From Oceanospirillaceae bacterium (lineage in GTDB: Bacteria; Pseudomonadota; Gammaproteobacteria; Pseudomonadales; Balneatricaceae): DNA of 64,000 bases. The notes under the pieces were generated by a model. The model worked only from the letters and a program-made list of their open reading frames with translations. It made no database searches and was not told where the DNA came from. Positions 36,323-45,269 of the stretch are shown piece after piece. The DNA is taken from contig JAPYOS010000003.1 in assembly GCA_029938085.1 (NCBI GenBank), forward strand, positions 223,241 through 287,240. Reading direction: 5' to 3'. The position numbers and the translations under genes were made by a program. Position 1 is the stretch's first letter. Each line of letters opens with the position of its first letter.

Positions 36323-37570
36323 ATGGTGCTACCTTGTATGACCACTAAAATACCGTTAATGCCAGTAACCCAAGCGCAACAACAAATCATGGCCCATGCC
36401 CATTGTCACTTGCCCGTAGAGATTGTGCCACTTTTTAACGCACGGGGTAGGGTGCTTGGTGCACCGGTGACTTCTACGACTAATGTACCGCCTGCCGACA
36501 ACAGTGCCATGGACGGTTATGCCCTGTGTGTGGCCGATTTGGCGCTAGGCGTCATCCCAGTGAGTCAGCGTATCGCTGCAGGCCAAGTGCCCCTTACATT
36601 AGCGGCTCATACCTGCGCCCGCGTATTTACCGGCGCCGAAGTGCCGCACAATGCAGATCTGGTGGTCATCCAAGAAGATGTTGAAATAGTTGAAGGCGGT
36701 ATTCGGCTGTTGCCAGACGCTTTGGCGCAAGGCCAGAAAGCCGGCCAGTTTATCCGCAAGGCAGGCCAAGACGTTACCCAAGGCCAAGTCGTGTGTGAGG
36801 CCGGCACCCGGCTTGAAAGCCGACACCTAGGTGTATTGGCCTCAATGGGCGTAGATACCGTGGCGGTTTATCGGCGCTTGAAAGTGGCTATCGCGTCCAC
36901 CGGCAGTGAACTGGTCAACCCAGGGCAAGCCCTACAGCCTGGGCAAATCTATAATTCAAATCGGTTCCTGTTAGCGGGCCTAGTCGATCAGTTAGGCATG
37001 GAGCTGGTCGATTTAGGAATTATTGAAGACCAGCTTAGTTTAACTCAAGCTGCGCTAGCGCAAGCCGCTGAACGGGCAGACATTATTATCACCAGTGGCG
37101 GTGTCTCCGAAGGTGAAGAAGACCACGTGAAAGCTGCTGTAGAGAAATTAGGCAGTTTAGATATATGGAAGCTGGCTATTAAGCCAGGTAAACCATTAGC
37201 CTTTGGGCACGTTAATACTACGCCGTTTTTTGGTTTGCCCGGTAACCCTGCCAGCGTATTGGTGACCTTTATGGTAATGGCGCGGCCTTACTTATTGGCT
37301 AGCCAAGGCTGCAATAAAACCAGTGGCCATGGTCTCAAAGCCACCTTAACCAACCCACCCAAGCGGCCCAGCATTAGACAGGAATACCTCCGCGTGAGGG
37401 TGCTCAGTGAGCAACATGAAAACTTAGAACTAGAGGCAATGACCAATCAAAACTCTGGAGTGCTTTCTACGGCAATGCAGGGCGACGGCTTAGCCGTACT
37501 CAAACCCAACACGTGCGGTGCTGCAGCCAGAGAAGTGGTGTTTTTGCCCTACGCAAGTTACGGTGTCTAG
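36323..37570 (+). CDS. moeA: Molybdopterin molybdenumtransferase MoeA
   Basis: A 415-residue MoeA. The family motifs are NVPPADNSAMDGYAL, the hinge IASTGSELVNPGQ, the MPT-binding IITSGGVSEGEEDHVK (V-E-G where V-G-E is common) and FGLPGNPASVLVTFM. It inserts molybdate into adenylated molybdopterin. The start may be ATG 36323 or 36338. It directly abuts moaB in one operon. Confidence 0.93.
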   Translation: MVLPCMTTKIPLMPVTQAQQQIMAHAHCHLPVEIVPLFNARGRVLGAPVTSTTNVPPADNSAMDGYALCVADLALGVIPVSQRIAAGQVPLTLAAHTCARVFTGAEVPHNADLVVIQEDVEIVEGGIRLLPDALAQGQKAGQFIRKAGQDVTQGQVVCEAGTRLESRHLGVLASMGVDTVAVYRRLKVAIASTGSELVNPGQALQPGQIYNSNRFLLAGLVDQLGMELVDLGIIEDQLSLTQAALAQAAERADIIITSGGVSEGEEDHVKAAVEKLGSLDIWKLAIKPGKPLAFGHVNTTPFFGLPGNPASVLVTFMVMARPYLLASQGCNKTSGHGLKATLTNPPKRPSIRQEYLRVRVLSEQHENLELEAMTNQNSGVLSTAMQGDGLAVLKPNTCGAAAREVVFLPYASYGV

Positions 37571-37689
37571 CTTATTGGCCTTTATGTTGTATAGATAATG
37601 TAAAGTTAAGTTGATGAGTGTAAATACCATTGTTAGTTTGCTGTTTGGATCATATATTAGATTTAACTCAGTTAAGCAATGGTAGTAAT

Positions 37690-39172
37690 ATGATCAAATT
37701 AACCCGTAGAAACGTGATGCAATCCGCAGTGGCTGGCACATTGGCGGTTGGCGCTGGCTCGTTTTTTTGGAGCAGCCAAAGTTTTGCAAATCATGGCGCG
37801 ATTCCATCCAGCCGCCCTAAAATCCCACCCAAACTAGAGGGCAGAGAAGAGCAGGGAGTACAAGTCTATGACTTAACCTTGCAAAATGGGAAGACGGTTT
37901 TTGTAGAAGGTTATCAAACCCAAACCAGCGGCATCAATGGTACTTACCTTGGCCCAACATTGGTGATGCGCAATGGCAGCGCGGTGCGGATTAATGTCAC
38001 TAATCAGCTCGGTGAAGCATCCACACTGCATTGGCATGGTATGCACCTTCCCGCATCACAAGACGGTGGCCCTCATCAACTCATAGCCAATAAAGGCGTG
38101 TGGTCGCCCGAATTTACTATTAAACAGCAGGCCGCTAGCTTTGTGGTACCACTCACACTTGATGGGCCAAACGGGCGCTCAAGTGTGGCGAGGCTTGGCT
38201 GGTATGCTTATTATTGAGGATGATGAAATACAGAGGTTAAATTTACCTCATGAGTACGGCGTTGATGATATTCCCTTAGTTCTCCAAGATCGATCATTTA
38301 CTCAAAACGGACAGTTAGACTACGGGCTGTCTATGCATTCAAAAATGATGGGAAAAAGTGGCAATTTACCGCTAACAAATGGCACCTTAGTTGCTTATTT
38401 TGAAGCAAAAACCACGCGTTTAAGGCTGCGTTTGCTTAATGGGTCTAACGCCAGCACTTACCACTTGGCTTTAGATAACGGCCAAAGCTTTGAACAAATT
38501 GCCACCGATGGTGGTTTGTTAGAAGCTCCCGTTAAGTTGAGTATGGTGCGCTTAGCTCCAGGTGAACGGGCAGAAATAGTGGTGGATTTGTCGGCTGGAC
38601 AGCCCATCACCCTGCAAAATATCACCCAAACATCAGCTAGCATGATGGATGAAAATAACAACGCGCCAAACTTTAACTTTCTAGAAATACGTCCGCATCA
38701 AACACTCACCCAAATTCAAGCTACCCCTGAACAACTCAATCGAATTGAATGGTTACAAGAAACGGACGCCGTTAAGACCCGCTCGTTTAATCTACAAATG
38801 ACGATGGGAATGGGCGCGATGATGGGGGGCACAAATTCGCATACCATTAACGATAAGGCCATGGATATGGGTCGGATTGATGAGGTGGTTAAGCGTGGTA
38901 CTACAGAAATATGGCAATTATCCAACACCTCTATGATGCCGCATCCGTTCCATATGCATGACGTGCAGTTCCAAATACTGGACCGTAACGGTCGCAAACC
39001 GCCTGCCAACGAACAAGGTCGAAAAGATGTGGTGTTAGTAGATCCGGGCGAAGTTGTACGTATTATTATGCGTTTTGAAGACTATGCAGAAGACGCGCCG
39101 TTTATGTATCACTGCCATATTTTAGAGCACGAAGACGCCGGCATGATGGGCCAGTTTTTGGTAGTGTCTTAG
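37690..39172 (+). pseudogene. Multicopper oxidase (CueO/CopA-like), single-base frameshift
   Basis: The N-terminal part has a twin-arginine signal (LTRRNVMQSAVAG, ending SFAN) and the first copper motif HWHGMHLPASQDGGPHQ. At 38140-38146 the frame reads S-F-V-V-P; dropping one G (38143) gives S-F-W-Y-H-S-H-L-M-G-Q-T-G-A and restores homology to the end. The downstream part keeps a Met-rich stretch (MTMGMGAMMGG), HPFHMHDVQF and HCHILEHEDAGMM, the type 1/2/3 copper ligands. Corrected length would be ~493 residues. The enzyme oxidises Cu(I) in the periplasm for copper tolerance. Everything else is intact, so a recent mutation or a sequencing error is equally possible. Confidence 0.88.
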
Positions 39173-39270
39173 GCTTAGCTCCAGTGTGCCAGTTTGCTGC
39201 CTAATGTTTTAGGTGGACCGGCATCACTGATGGTCAGCTCTTGAAAAGGTCAAAAGGGTGATAAAATTAC

Positions 39271-39299
39271 TTGAGAAACAGCGCTTTATTGCCTATACT
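39271..39299 (+). promoter_or_regulatory. Sigma70 promoter of the SRP RNA gene
   Basis: TTGAGA (39271-39276), 17-bp spacer, TATACT (39294-39299), followed by GCGC, a GC-rich discriminator typical of stable RNA promoters. Transcription would begin near 39306, leaving a leader of about 28 nt before the mature RNA. Confidence 0.7.
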
Positions 39300-39333
39300 G
39301 CGCACCTCGTAATCGTTCGATTATGGTCGTTAT

Positions 39334-39445
39334 GGTAGCCCTATTGGTCCCCACGCAACGATAAACCGTGAACCTGGTCAGGCCTGGAAGGGAGCAGCCA
39401 CAGCGGTGGATTCGTGTGCCGAGGTGTGGCTGGTAGGGTTGCCTC
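39334..39445 (+). ncRNA. ffs: Signal recognition particle RNA (4.5S type)
   Basis: A ~110-nt bacterial small SRP RNA. The conserved domain IV appears as GAACCTGGTCAGGCCTGGA followed by AGGGAGCAGCCA and CGTGTGCCGAGG, the M-domain (Ffh) binding loops. The ends pair: GGTAGCCCT at 39334-39342 with AGGGTTGCC at 39435-39443. It forms the particle with Ffh and directs inner-membrane proteins to FtsY and the translocon. End positions are good to a few bases. Confidence 0.93.
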
Positions 39446-39466
39446 CATTACCCTGAGTAATCTGTA

Positions 39467-40138
39467 TTACTTTGATACATAGGTGAATTTGTTCACCAAA
39501 CTTTCGTCACCTACTGCGCGCACGGCAAATTGTCCCAGATCGGTAAAGGATACCATTGGCCCCACTGTATTTGATGCTCTTAACTGATGTCGTTGTGTCT
39601 GACCAAACAAAAACAGTGGCCTTATTACCACGTAATTTACCTTATTCTGAGATGTAAAAAACTCAATAACATCATCGTTATCGCGAATATTCCATTGGTC
39701 TCCTAAGCAAACAATTAAAAATAACTTGAGCATTTTGATGCCTATACTTAGCTTTTGTTGGGGTGCTGGGTTGGGTGTGCCCGCCAAATACAAAATCTTC
39801 TTTACCTGATGCTTTACCATCCCTGCATGAACGTTCTTAACCGCTTGGAGCATGGCCCCTCTGGTTTGCTTGTGCCACTTAAAGTTAGGTAATCCAGCAA
39901 CAAATATGATGTGTTCCGCCCCATCACTACAAGCGTTAAGCACCTGCTCCTTATCTTGAAGGTCGCCTTGGTAAATCTCTAGATCTTGGTTATCTGTATT
40001 CATCATAGCACGCAGCTTGTCAGGTGAGCGCACAAAAGCACGCACTTTGTATCCCTGAGGCAGAGCGTAGGGAATAACATGGCGACCGGTATTACCCGTG
40101 GCACCAAATACAATTAGTCTTGGTTTATCTTGTTGCAT
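39467..40138 (-). CDS. NAD(P)-binding (atypical SDR, NmrA/YwnB-like) protein
   Basis: A 223-residue single Rossmann-fold protein. The dinucleotide motif is LIVFGATGNTGRHVI at the N-terminus, followed by VRAFVRSPDKL and IYQGDLQDKEQV, as in NmrA-like and YwnB proteins. These may act as redox sensors or reductases; no catalytic Tyr-x3-Lys is seen. It overlaps the Rrf2 regulator gene by 14 bp. Bacillus subtilis has an equivalent ywnA-ywnB neighbourhood. Confidence 0.85.
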   Translation of the reverse strand: MQQDKPRLIVFGATGNTGRHVIPYALPQGYKVRAFVRSPDKLRAMMNTDNQDLEIYQGDLQDKEQVLNACSDGAEHIIFVAGLPNFKWHKQTRGAMLQAVKNVHAGMVKHQVKKILYLAGTPNPAPQQKLSIGIKMLKLFLIVCLGDQWNIRDNDDVIEFFTSQNKVNYVVIRPLFLFGQTQRHQLRASNTVGPMVSFTDLGQFAVRAVGDESLVNKFTYVSK

Positions 40139-40601
40139 GACAACTCAATATTGATATTTTAAAAGTAACATTAATAGGCAAAAAAGTTATTCGATTTTTT
40201 TCTACAATTTGAGCCAATGTCCGGCGCCCCATGTCATTGAGTAAATGCTCTTCAAGTTCGCCATACACGTTTTCCATAATCCCTCCAATCTGACAACTCA
40301 CTCGACATGGTTGAAAAGGGGGCTTAGAAAAAGTATTAAACAATGGGCCGCTGTTTACCGCTTGATAAATCATTTTGAGGTTTATTTGCTCTGCAGGCAT
40401 GGCTAGCATACTGCCACCGTTTTTGCCTTTTATAGTTGAGATAAAACCATGAGATGATAATTTAGACAATGCGCGCCTTATTAATCCAGAGTTGGTTTTC
40501 AAGGTCAAGGCTAGATCGTCACTGGTTAATCTACGTTGGTCTAAAACAGCCAAGGAGCACAGTATATGAATCGCAGTTGTTAAAGATCGATCCTTTGTCA
40601 T
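40125..40601 (-). CDS. Rrf2-family transcriptional regulator
   Basis: A 158-residue Rrf2-family regulator: TTAIHILCSLAVLDQRRLTSDD, an HTH with SGLIRRALSKLSSHGFISTIKGKNGG, and C-terminal Cys residues in PCRVSCQIGG. Spacing does not match the three-Cys Fe-S form of IscR/NsrR, so a thiol-based YwnA-like sensor is more likely. It probably regulates itself and the overlapping NAD(P)-binding protein. Confidence 0.87.
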   Translation of the reverse strand: MTKDRSLTTAIHILCSLAVLDQRRLTSDDLALTLKTNSGLIRRALSKLSSHGFISTIKGKNGGSMLAMPAEQINLKMIYQAVNSGPLFNTFSKPPFQPCRVSCQIGGIMENVYGELEEHLLNDMGRRTLAQIVEKNRITFLPINVTFKISILSCHATR

Positions 40602-40796
40602 AATTAAGCTTATCTTAAGGTCAATTTATAAAGTTACTAAAATAGTAATATCAAATTTTAAAAAAGCAAACACTCAAGCTCACAGAACGAGAAGCTAATC
40701 CGGCTTGCTCTAGCTTAAGTGATAAAATGTCTGTATATTAATGCATTCTTATGTAGCATATTAAGTGTACAGTTGAAATTAAAACGAGGCTCAAAG

Positions 40797-41504
40797 ATGT
40801 TGCAGTTTGGTGAAAGAGTAGCGGGCTACGACGTGTTAGTTGTTAATGAACGAGAAATTAGAGCCGCTGCGGGCATCGTATTCTTGTTTGCAATTATTGC
40901 TTTCATGAATGCCTTTTTGCTGGGCGAAATGAATGCTACAAAATTAATGGTGACTGGGTTTCTAATCGACTTTTCGATTCGTCTATTTATTAGTCCAAAG
41001 TATGCACCAAGTATGGTTATTGGTCGGTGGATGGTGAATAACCAAATCCCCGAATATGTAGGCGCACCGCAAAAAAAATGGGCTTGGGGTTTCGGTTTCG
41101 TGCTTGCTGTAGTTATGTTTTATCTTGTCATCTTAAATGACATTAGAGGGCCTGCTTTAATTATTACTTGTGGGTTGTGTATGGCACTGTTGTTCCTTGA
41201 GGCCGTGTTCGGGATTTGTGTCGGCTGTAAGGTATACAATTATTTCAACAAAGATGCTGCTCAGCACTGTCCTGGTGGTGTGTGTGAGATAGACCGAGTT
41301 AAAGAACACACGCAAACAATTAATGTTGTACAAACAGGCATGTTGGTTTTGTTTATTGCTGTGATGTTTGCTGCCATAGTTTGGGGGCCAGAAGTTATTC
41401 AATCATTGGGCTTAGAGGTCACTAATCGAGACTGTACAGTACCTGAATTTGCCTTAGGTCATGCAGAACAGTGGAAATTGCACAACGGATGCGCGGGGCA
41501 GTAA
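40797..41504 (+). CDS. DUF4395 membrane protein
   Basis: A 235-residue membrane protein of the DUF4395 family with about four to five helices (residues ~25-45, ~52-70, ~103-123, ~126-146, ~188-208). Typical sequence is FGERVAGYDVLVVNEREIRAAAG, RLFISPKYAPSMVIGRWMV and EAVFGICVGCKVYNYF, with a CVGC motif. The second cysteine group in QHCPGGVCEID may act with it. DUF4395 genes are often near rhodanese and thiol-redox genes, as here. I take ATG 40797; the frame can extend to 40719. Confidence 0.85.
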   Translation: MLQFGERVAGYDVLVVNEREIRAAAGIVFLFAIIAFMNAFLLGEMNATKLMVTGFLIDFSIRLFISPKYAPSMVIGRWMVNNQIPEYVGAPQKKWAWGFGFVLAVVMFYLVILNDIRGPALIITCGLCMALLFLEAVFGICVGCKVYNYFNKDAAQHCPGGVCEIDRVKEHTQTINVVQTGMLVLFIAVMFAAIVWGPEVIQSLGLEVTNRDCTVPEFALGHAEQWKLHNGCAGQ

Positions 41505-41683
41505 TAGCTGTCCTTAAATCGAGCCAAATTCGATGACAAAAATTAATAATATAAAACACAGTTTTTATACCAATAACTACTATTAGACTAAAGAGTATTG
41601 TGGTGGTCTTGATATATGTTTTTCCATCGGTAGTATGAAAATATACAAATATACAAATGTTTATTATTAACCTGAGGTGAAAA

Positions 41684-42394
41684 ATGAAAAAAATAACAAA
41701 AGCGTTGTCGTTTCTTAGTGCTAGTGTACTCTTGGGAGCTGCTAGTTTTGGTGCCGTAGCAGCGGGTGGGGCCGTTGGCATTACCAGCAAGATGATGTCG
41801 GTTGATGTGAACCACAATGGCCAGACAGTTCAAATAATTCGTAATCAAGACAACAGTAATACGGTTATCGATGCGTTTGCAAAAACCTCACGGCCGTGCC
41901 CAGTTTTCTGTATTCAACCCATGACCTTTGCACCGGGTGTTGAAACACTGGGTGAGCTAGAAATAATTGACCATATCGTGCGCATGCAAAATGGTGAAAA
42001 TATTCTGGTAGTGGATTCACGTACACCAGATTGGGTTGAGCGAGGCACTATCCCAGGTGCGGTCAATGTGCCATTTACCAAGCTAACCGTCTCTAAAGGT
42101 GCAACTACCGAAATTATTATGCAGGTCATGATCGACCAGTTTGGCGTTAAATTAGTTGGAGATGCCGACGATTTCACTGTTGATGAAGCGATCGTTGCGG
42201 GTACTGTAAGTGAAGTATTTGATTACTCCGATGCTAAAACGTTGGCTTTATTCTGTAATGGTATGTGGTGTGGTCAATCGCCGGCATCTATGGCAACACT
42301 GTTAAAATATGGCTACCCAGCAGAGAAGATTAAGTGGTTCCGTGGTGGTATGCAGACTTGGGAAATACTTGGGTTTAGTACTGTTAAGCCTTAA
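41684..42394 (+). CDS. Exported rhodanese-domain protein
   Basis: A 236-residue periplasmic protein. A Sec signal peptide (residues ~1-26, ending GAVAAG) precedes a rhodanese domain with VVDSRTPDWVERGTIPGAVNVPF and the active-site loop LFCNGMWCGQSPASM, in which a CxxxxC arrangement surrounds the usual nucleophilic Cys. It may transfer sulfur or handle thiols outside the cytoplasm. It follows the DUF4395 gene on the same strand and ends at a strong bidirectional terminator. Confidence 0.88.
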   Translation: MKKITKALSFLSASVLLGAASFGAVAAGGAVGITSKMMSVDVNHNGQTVQIIRNQDNSNTVIDAFAKTSRPCPVFCIQPMTFAPGVETLGELEIIDHIVRMQNGENILVVDSRTPDWVERGTIPGAVNVPFTKLTVSKGATTEIIMQVMIDQFGVKLVGDADDFTVDEAIVAGTVSEVFDYSDAKTLALFCNGMWCGQSPASMATLLKYGYPAEKIKWFRGGMQTWEILGFSTVKP

Positions 42395-42400
42395 TGAGTT

Positions 42401-42454
42401 AAATACAAAGCAATAAAAAAGGGCCTAACGGCCCTTTTTTATTGCTTTGTATTT
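42401..42454. terminator. Bidirectional terminator, 54-bp perfect inverted repeat
   Basis: Bases 42401-42425 and 42430-42454 are exact reverse complements (25 bp) around a TAAC loop. The centre is GGGCC-TAAC-GGCCC flanked by A6 and T6 tracts, giving a rho-independent terminator for the rightward rhodanese gene and the leftward Sel1 gene. Confidence 0.92.
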
Positions 42455-42461
42455 ATTGCGC

Positions 42462-42845
42462 CTAGCAGTCATCTTCTGGGTCGGCTTCTTCTTCGTCTTG
42501 TTCGGTAGGTGCTGTGACAACCTTGTGTTGAGCTATCCATTCAATGGCAAGAGGGTGTCCAGCATCGGCAGCTTGTTGGATTAAAGCTATTGCTTGGGTG
42601 TGATCTTGTTCTATTCCACGACCGTCCGCATAGAGCAAACCAAGCTGATATTGAGCTTCGCTACTACCGGATTCAGATGCCGCTGCAAAGTGGCTGGCGG
42701 CACTCGATAGGTCGCCACTGTTTCGTGCCTGCAAACCTTGCTCTAAGTCGCTAGTGGCGTGCGCTTGAGCGGCAACAGATAATATAGCTAGCGCTGTACA
42801 AGTGCTAAGTATTCGAGAGCTTATAATTGTTTTTATTAATTGCAT
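42462..42845 (-). CDS. Small exported Sel1-repeat protein
   Basis: A 127-residue protein with a signal peptide (~1-31, ending AQAHA) and one to two Sel1/TPR-like repeats (SEAQYQLGLLYADGRGIEQD, HTQAIALIQQAADAGH). The C-terminus is acidic (EQDEEEADPEDDC) and ends in Cys. Sel1 repeats mediate protein interactions in the envelope; the partner is unknown. ATG 42845 is used (AAGGG upstream); a GTG at 42863 is the alternative. Confidence 0.8.
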   Translation of the reverse strand: MQLIKTIISSRILSTCTALAILSVAAQAHATSDLEQGLQARNSGDLSSAASHFAAASESGSSEAQYQLGLLYADGRGIEQDHTQAIALIQQAADAGHPLAIEWIAQHKVVTAPTEQDEEEADPEDDC

Positions 42846-43052
42846 AATTTTACCCTTAGTCACTTGTTATATTAGTCACATGTGATTCATAGATCTACCC
42901 CGTTTAAAGGTTTTTTACTTATCCTTTTGTCTAACAAACTAACTAGCGATTAAGGATAAGCCAATGAGCCTAGTGAACTAGTGGTGATTATCCAAGGTGA
43001 TGACAGCCATTAATGGGTATACTGTCAGCTTGAAAATAGACCTAACTGTTAA

Positions 43053-45200
43053 ATGTTGATGAAATTTGCCTATTGGCTGGTGGCCTCTGTATTGCTATTG
43101 ATTTCGGCTTGTGGCGGTACTGTGAGCACGCAGCCGGCAGCTGATAGTAGTCGGAACGTGACGCCTTACCAAACTACTGAATACTACCAATCTGGTGCCT
43201 TGAACCTGGTCAGCGCGGCAGACGTGTATGCACGCGCTGGTACAGGGCAGGGTATTACCTTAGCTGTGATGGATTCTGGTATTAACTCAAGCCACACTCA
43301 ACTCACTGGACAAGTGTCCGCCAGTGGTTATGATTATGTGACTGGTCAATCCGGCGTCGCTGTGGATAGCACCGGCCATGGTACCCACATTGCAGGTTTA
43401 ATGGTGGCTAGAAAAGATGGTCAAGCTATGCATGGTCTAGCCTATGACGCCATCGTGTTACCCATAAGGGTGTTGGACAGCGCAGGCACCACCGCTGCTA
43501 CTACCGACACCGAAATGGCAGCGGCGTCAGCTTTAGCTATGGCTCAAGGTAGCCATATCTTTAACAACAGTTGGGGCGACTCGGGCACTAATATTCTAAG
43601 TCCAAGTATTACCACTCATAACGTCAATGGCTGGCACGCAAACTTTTTAGTGCAAGCTAGAGCCGCCATCGCGCAAGACAGCGTTTATGTGTGGGCCGCA
43701 GGCAACCAATCAGCCACCGAACTCACATACCATGCAGGTTTACCTTATCTATTAAGTGACCTGCAAGCCGGTTGGTTAGCGGTGACCGCCGTGGATAATA
43801 ATGGCGCTTTGGCCAGTTACGCTAATCACTGTGGTGTGGCCGCCGCTTGGTGCCTTGCCGCGCCCGGCGGCGGTAATGCGGTTGCAAGTGATGGCCTTTA
43901 TTCCACCGATGTAGGTGGCGGCCATGCATATCGCGCTGGTACGTCTATGGCCGCACCGCAAGTCTCTGCGGCCATCGCTATATTAAAAACCCAGTTTCCC
44001 TCGTTAAGCTACCAACAAGTTGCCCAGCGGTTGCTCACTACGGCTAATAAAGCTGGAATTTATGCGGATTTAAGTATTTATGGTCAGGGTTTGATAGATT
44101 TGCAAGCAGCCTCTGGTGTTGTGGGTTCCTTAAGTGTGCCAACAGTGGCCAATGTCAGTGATTCATCTGTGGCTCAATCGCTGGCGCAGCCAATGTATGG
44201 GCTACAGGTTAATGCCCAATTAGCGGCGCTTATCTCCCCACAACTTGCTCAGCAGGATGTTTTGTTGCTTGATAGTTATCAGCAAGCTCCGTTTTGGGCT
44301 AGTGCGTCGCAACTGGTCACAGCTACACCGGTGCCGCCTCTAATGTGGCCAGTACAGGATCGGGCCTATGCACAGGGTCTATTAGACACCAATACAGAGC
44401 CACAATCTTTGTTAAAGATGTCAGACTCAGTGCGTCTCGAAACCGCGGCCTTGTCGGTAGATTACGCCATCGACGAGCGTCCACAACATAATTTAATAAA
44501 CTTGCATTTAGGCCGAGTCGATCAGGGTTGGCACAGCAATTACACCCGTCAATTGCCGAATGTCATATCGAACAAAAATCCAAGTTTTGGATTGGCTTCG
44601 GCTCTGGCGCCATGGAGCCAGCAAGTACAAGCAGGTTATGCATGGCCTCAGGTTTCTGCTTTTATCAGGTGGGCTCAAAGAGACACAATGCATCGGCAAA
44701 TCGCAGGCCATGGTGCATTTGCCCAAACTCAAGCCCAGCAACAACAATGGGGTCTGCGATGGCATAGGCGTTGGCAAGGATCTCACTTAGCTGAGCAATC
44801 TGATTTGAGTGCTCAGTTTGGGCAGTCGCGTTTACACACAGAAAACCAACCCAATCAACTGTGGCATTGGCGTGGCGATGTTGTACTCAATCAATTTAAA
44901 GGTCAGTGGCAATCCCATTATGGCGCTTTTGGTTGGGGGCTTTCGGTTACCGCAGCACAAGCTCCCAATGCAACTCAAGCCACCTTGCGTTGGCCTAATC
45001 AAATCGATACAGATGGTAATATTGGTTATGGCAATCTCATCTTTTCCGGTAGGGACCTATACAACTACCAACAAATTACCAGCTTCGCCCAGTGGCACAG
45101 CACCCACGGATCTGAATTAAAATTGGAGGCTCAGCATTTTAATGCGGCTAATGGGGATCCATTGGTCGGTGCGCGATTAGTTTGGCAAGGTCGTTGGTAG
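43053..45200 (+). CDS. Lipoprotein subtilisin-like protease with beta-rich C-terminal region
   Basis: A 715-residue protein. A lipoprotein signal ends LLLISAC (Cys20). The peptidase S8 domain (~50-355) has the triad D74 (VMDSGI), H109 (GHGTHIAGL) and S298 (AGTSMAAPQV), and the oxyanion Asn in AAGN. The last ~330 residues lack known motifs but alternate polar and hydrophobic residues and end in an aromatic (LVWQGRW), like the final strand of an outer-membrane barrel. The plan recalls the lipidated autotransporter proteases NalP and SphB1. The barrel is inferred, not proven; its length fits a short barrel only marginally. Confidence 0.85.
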   Translation: MLMKFAYWLVASVLLLISACGGTVSTQPAADSSRNVTPYQTTEYYQSGALNLVSAADVYARAGTGQGITLAVMDSGINSSHTQLTGQVSASGYDYVTGQSGVAVDSTGHGTHIAGLMVARKDGQAMHGLAYDAIVLPIRVLDSAGTTAATTDTEMAAASALAMAQGSHIFNNSWGDSGTNILSPSITTHNVNGWHANFLVQARAAIAQDSVYVWAAGNQSATELTYHAGLPYLLSDLQAGWLAVTAVDNNGALASYANHCGVAAAWCLAAPGGGNAVASDGLYSTDVGGGHAYRAGTSMAAPQVSAAIAILKTQFPSLSYQQVAQRLLTTANKAGIYADLSIYGQGLIDLQAASGVVGSLSVPTVANVSDSSVAQSLAQPMYGLQVNAQLAALISPQLAQQDVLLLDSYQQAPFWASASQLVTATPVPPLMWPVQDRAYAQGLLDTNTEPQSLLKMSDSVRLETAALSVDYAIDERPQHNLINLHLGRVDQGWHSNYTRQLPNVISNKNPSFGLASALAPWSQQVQAGYAWPQVSAFIRWAQRDTMHRQIAGHGAFAQTQAQQQQWGLRWHRRWQGSHLAEQSDLSAQFGQSRLHTENQPNQLWHWRGDVVLNQFKGQWQSHYGAFGWGLSVTAAQAPNATQATLRWPNQIDTDGNIGYGNLIFSGRDLYNYQQITSFAQWHSTHGSELKLEAQHFNAANGDPLVGARLVWQGRW

Positions 45201-45220
45201 CTTTAATTTTGTGTGGCTTC

Positions 45221-45226
45221 TATAAT
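45221..45226 (+). promoter_or_regulatory. Possible -10 element of dnaX
   Basis: A perfect TATAAT lies 44 bp before the dnaX start in the 69-bp gap after the protease gene. No good -35 was found at 16-18 bp, so this is a tentative call. Confidence 0.35.
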
Positions 45227-45269
45227 AGCTACTTTTAGTTTGTCTTCTTATTAAGCGAGTGCACGCTGC

